From positions 1 to 41,101 of the forward strand of contig PHFX01000015.1 of NCBI GenBank assembly GCA_007618135.1: DNA of 41,101 nucleotides, given 5' to 3'. Shown piece by piece: positions 38,953 through 41,101 of the stretch. Each line of letters begins with the position of its first letter. Position 1 is the first letter of the stretch. The position numbers and the translations under genes were made by a program. This DNA is from Candidatus Brocadia sp. WS118. GTDB lineage: Bacteria > Planctomycetota > Brocadiia > Brocadiales > Brocadiaceae. Under the pieces are notes generated by a model. That model ran no database searches. It saw nothing but the letters and a program-made list of their open reading frames with translations, and was not told where the DNA came from.

Positions 38953-41101
38953 TTAGTTCCCTATGGGTTTACCATTATTTTCTAAATAGGTAGAAACACC
39001 CTTACTAGTCGGTTTATATTTCTGAAAATATGCCGGGAATGTCGGTTCTCCAAAGATTTTTCGATATCGTGGAATTATTTGTTGAGCTGTTTCATGATCC
39101 CACTTTTCATCAAAATTATAGTACCTATCGCCACCATTGGGAAACGGTACTAATAAGAATTCCTCGTGGTCAAAGTATTGAGGCGTCCACGTTGCCGTTC
39201 CTTTTGACGGCTTCAAGGCATTTCTCCAAATAGCTCGCGAAATAATTTTCTCATCATCAACGGTAAATCTAGCGTTAAACCTACCAGCGTATTTATTTAC
39301 TAAAGCCTGATAGTTTGTATTGTCCACTGTTGAATAGAAACTCACGAGATTTGAAACTAAATCTTCAGTTGAAAATCCCGATGCTCTTTTATCAACTTCA
39401 CCTGTGAGACCACCAAAAATCGTATTAACCAATTGACTATCTTGAATGCCAGAGCCTTGAAGCGATTCAAAAGCTTCTGAAACCTGCATCCAAGCATATA
39501 ACAACTGTCCTTGTCGCCTACTTTTATCTACATTGATACAAAAATATCCATCAGTTACTTTTCCCACTCTGATGTTAGTAAGCGGTATCGAAACAGGCGT
39601 TTGATCTTGGGTTAATAAAATCAATACAGATGTACCATTACTAACACGGTTGATTTTCTTCCATGCCTCATCTAAAGACCGATTACGTTCCATATGAAGA
39701 ACATCCAACCATCCCATATGCCAAGTATAAAAAAGTCTTCCAGAGTCTATGTCGGTAAACGATGTATTCCCTAGTAGATCAATCTTATTGATGGAATTAT
39801 TAACAACAAAAGACTGAAGGTTAATTCCCCCCTTTTCGCCTATGGGATCCCTACTCAACCATCTCCCAGTCAGAGGATCATAGTACCGATACCCATAATA
39901 ATACAAATTGTACTCGGTATCAAGGTACTTGGTACTGAAGCGGTAGGGATTGCCTGCGGCTTGTGAGCCGGTGGCGAGGATTGAATTGCCATACGGATCG
40001 TACTCGTAGTGAGCAGAGATGGCACCGCCGACATTGTTGATCATCTGGCCAACGTTGCCGTTGCCGTCATAAAGGTAAGCGTAACTGCCGACACCATCAA
40101 ACATCGTCAACAGTCCACCGACACCTCCGGCGCCTTGTAAACTCTGGCTTAAATCCAGACCCCAGACATAATACTTGCTGGTCCCGGCTACAGTTTGTTC
40201 CTCAATGACGTTCCACCCATCGTAAACAAAACGTTTGGTGGATTCAGTCACCCAAGCTACACCCGCCCAGTTGGAGACAATCTTCTGGACTCTGCGCCCT
40301 TGATAATCATAAACGAAATCCACCTTCTTGTTATTAAGGACAGGTGTCGTTGGCTGTGTCGTGATCAGTTGGTTTTCGGCGTTGAATGTGTAAAGTACAT
40401 TCTTCACGCCTGAGATGGCGGTCAAATTCCCATCATCGTCGTAGGTGAAGACATTGGCACCGCCGCCCGGCACAGTTTCCCCTGAATACTGATTCAGGTT
40501 GTTGGGCGTGTATGTTCCACCATTGGTTCCTACGGTGATAGCGGTTCTGTTTCCGATTGGGTCATAGGTATAATTCCTTAACTCACTCGTGACCGGACTG
40601 GTGAGGATATTAATATCCGTCCCGAGATAACGCGCGGATTCGTTCAACTCGCTCCTGTCATTGTAAACAAAACGGTTGAATGCGGCGGCCGCAAAGGCAC
40701 TTCCGCTATTCTTAACGGAAGTCCGTCTGCCGATCGCATCATACGCATAATCGTATTGGGAGATCAGCGTTGAACTAAACTGGTTGTTGATCTGAGTGCG
40801 CAAGTTGCGGTTGGTTTCATAACTATACGTTGTTGATTGTCCGGAACCGGTTGTTAATGTACCGATCAAGTCGGAATTTGAGACATAAGTGTAAGTTGCC
40901 GACCCGCTGAGTGCGTTCACCGTCCATCCGGTGAAATTGTAACGCCCCTTGGTATCATAACCGTAGGTTTGCGTATACAACGCTCCCGTGGTCAGCCCCG
41001 TCGGCCGTCCAATGACGCCGCTTATTGCATAGTTGCGCGTGATCGTTGCGCTGTACAAACCGCTGATCGTTTCACTTAACGGCTGAAGCGCTGCGTTATA
41101 A
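38953..41101 (-). CDS. RHS/YD-repeat protein with variable C-terminal domain, cut by right edge
   Basis: The frame is open through the right edge, so the N-terminus lies outside (716 codons visible). YD repeats run from the edge to about 39840 (YDAIGRR, YDPIGNR, YDDDGNLT and others), then the core end YGYRYYDPLTGRWLSRDPIGE. After IDLLGN the C-terminal domain (about 275 aa) has LFYTWHMGWLDVLHMERN, LLYAWMQVSEAFESL and GFSTEDLVSNLVSFY; these remind me of DUF4056 proteins, a tentative match. Such domains are swapped toxins or cell-surface enzymes. The downstream lipoprotein would be its immunity partner. Confidence 0.9.
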   Translation of the reverse strand, partial: YNAALQPLSETISGLYSATITRNYAISGVIGRPTGLTTGALYTQTYGYDTKGRYNFTGWTVNALSGSATYTYVSNSDLIGTLTTGSGQSTTYSYETNRNLRTQINNQFSSTLISQYDYAYDAIGRRTSVKNSGSAFAAAAFNRFVYNDRSELNESARYLGTDINILTSPVTSELRNYTYDPIGNRTAITVGTNGGTYTPNNLNQYSGETVPGGGANVFTYDDDGNLTAISGVKNVLYTFNAENQLITTQPTTPVLNNKKVDFVYDYQGRRVQKIVSNWAGVAWVTESTKRFVYDGWNVIEEQTVAGTSKYYVWGLDLSQSLQGAGGVGGLLTMFDGVGSYAYLYDGNGNVGQMINNVGGAISAHYEYDPYGNSILATGSQAAGNPYRFSTKYLDTEYNLYYYGYRYYDPLTGRWLSRDPIGEKGGINLQSFVVNNSINKIDLLGNTSFTDIDSGRLFYTWHMGWLDVLHMERNRSLDEAWKKINRVSNGTSVLILLTQDQTPVSIPLTNIRVGKVTDGYFCINVDKSRRQGQLLYAWMQVSEAFESLQGSGIQDSQLVNTIFGGLTGEVDKRASGFSTEDLVSNLVSFYSTVDNTNYQALVNKYAGRFNARFTVDDEKIISRAIWRNALKPSKGTATWTPQYFDHEEFLLVPFPNGGDRYYNFDEKWDHETAQQIIPRYRKIFGEPTFPAYFQKYKPTSKGVSTYLENNGKPIGN

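Noticed and set aside
1-41101. CRISPR array, rRNA or complete insertion sequence
   Set aside because: No regularly spaced repeats, no rRNA segments and no transposase-type frames with terminal repeats were seen on reading both strands; short tRNAs were looked for only by eye.

Overview
The window looks like an accessory (mobile and defence) region of a bacterial chromosome. It starts and ends inside minus-strand genes of the RHS/YD-repeat type. The shared RHS wording (WGLDLSQSLQGAGG, YDPYGN, RDPIG) is of a kind I associate with Verrucomicrobiota, Omnitrophota and related PVC-type genomes. That assignment is inference: no rRNA, tRNA or housekeeping gene is present to test it. Strong Shine-Dalgarno sequences and simple U-tract terminators are common. 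No CRISPR array or complete insertion sequence was seen.

Layout. (1) 1-317: start of a secreted RHS-like gene cut by the left edge. (2) 438-4808: two overlapping tyrosine recombinases and a primase-like/AAA protein, followed by a divergent XRE repressor at 4953-5279. (3) 5370-10559, one minus-strand operon: small zinc-ribbon protein, ubiquitin-like protein, E2-like protein, JAB/MPN peptidase, E1/ThiF enzyme, VirD4/TraG-type coupling ATPase, replication-relaxation protein, zinc-ribbon membrane protein. This is a compact ubiquitin-like conjugation pathway built into a DNA-mobilisation operon. (4) 10.6-14.4 kb: structured RNA-like DNA, a TPR-like protein, and a papain-fold (C39-like) protease with a small partner. 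(5) 14.4-17.2 kb: mostly non-coding, a third tyrosine recombinase, and a highly structured 0.55-kb region (nested perfect inverted repeats, a consensus DnaA box) that is a candidate oriT or replication origin. (6) 17.3-21.7 kb, plus strand: a second coupling ATPase plus replication-relaxation pair, a CHC2 zinc-finger primase-like protein and small plasmid-type proteins. (7) 21.8-25.3 kb: DNA-damage operon of a RecA/ImuA-like protein, a small protein, a family B DNA polymerase and an SRAP (YedK/HMCES) protein, behind a near-ideal sigma-70 promoter whose spacer is a palindrome.

(8) 25.4-28.9 kb: short-Argonaute defence of SPARTA type (TIR-APAZ plus short pAgo) with an added PD-(D/E)XK-like protein. 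(9) 29.1-30.9 kb: two DUF488 proteins and a probable dual-OB protein. (10) 30.9-33.2 kb: BamE-like lipoprotein, coiled-coil protein and a core-only tyrosine recombinase preceded by inverted 28-bp sites. (11) 33.2-38.3 kb: trypsin-like protease, two membrane proteins, a TIR protein and a membrane-anchored endonuclease/exonuclease/phosphatase, a possible undescribed defence cluster. (12) 38.5-41.1 kb: lipoprotein (probable immunity protein) and an RHS protein with a variable C-terminal domain.

I read the whole as one or more integrative, mobilisable elements with defence cargo set into an RHS locus. No VirB4-like or other mating-channel gene is visible, so transfer would rely on a helper or on genes outside the window. 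The most notable feature is the Ub-like/E2/JAB/E1 cassette translationally linked to coupling ATPase and relaxase-like genes.
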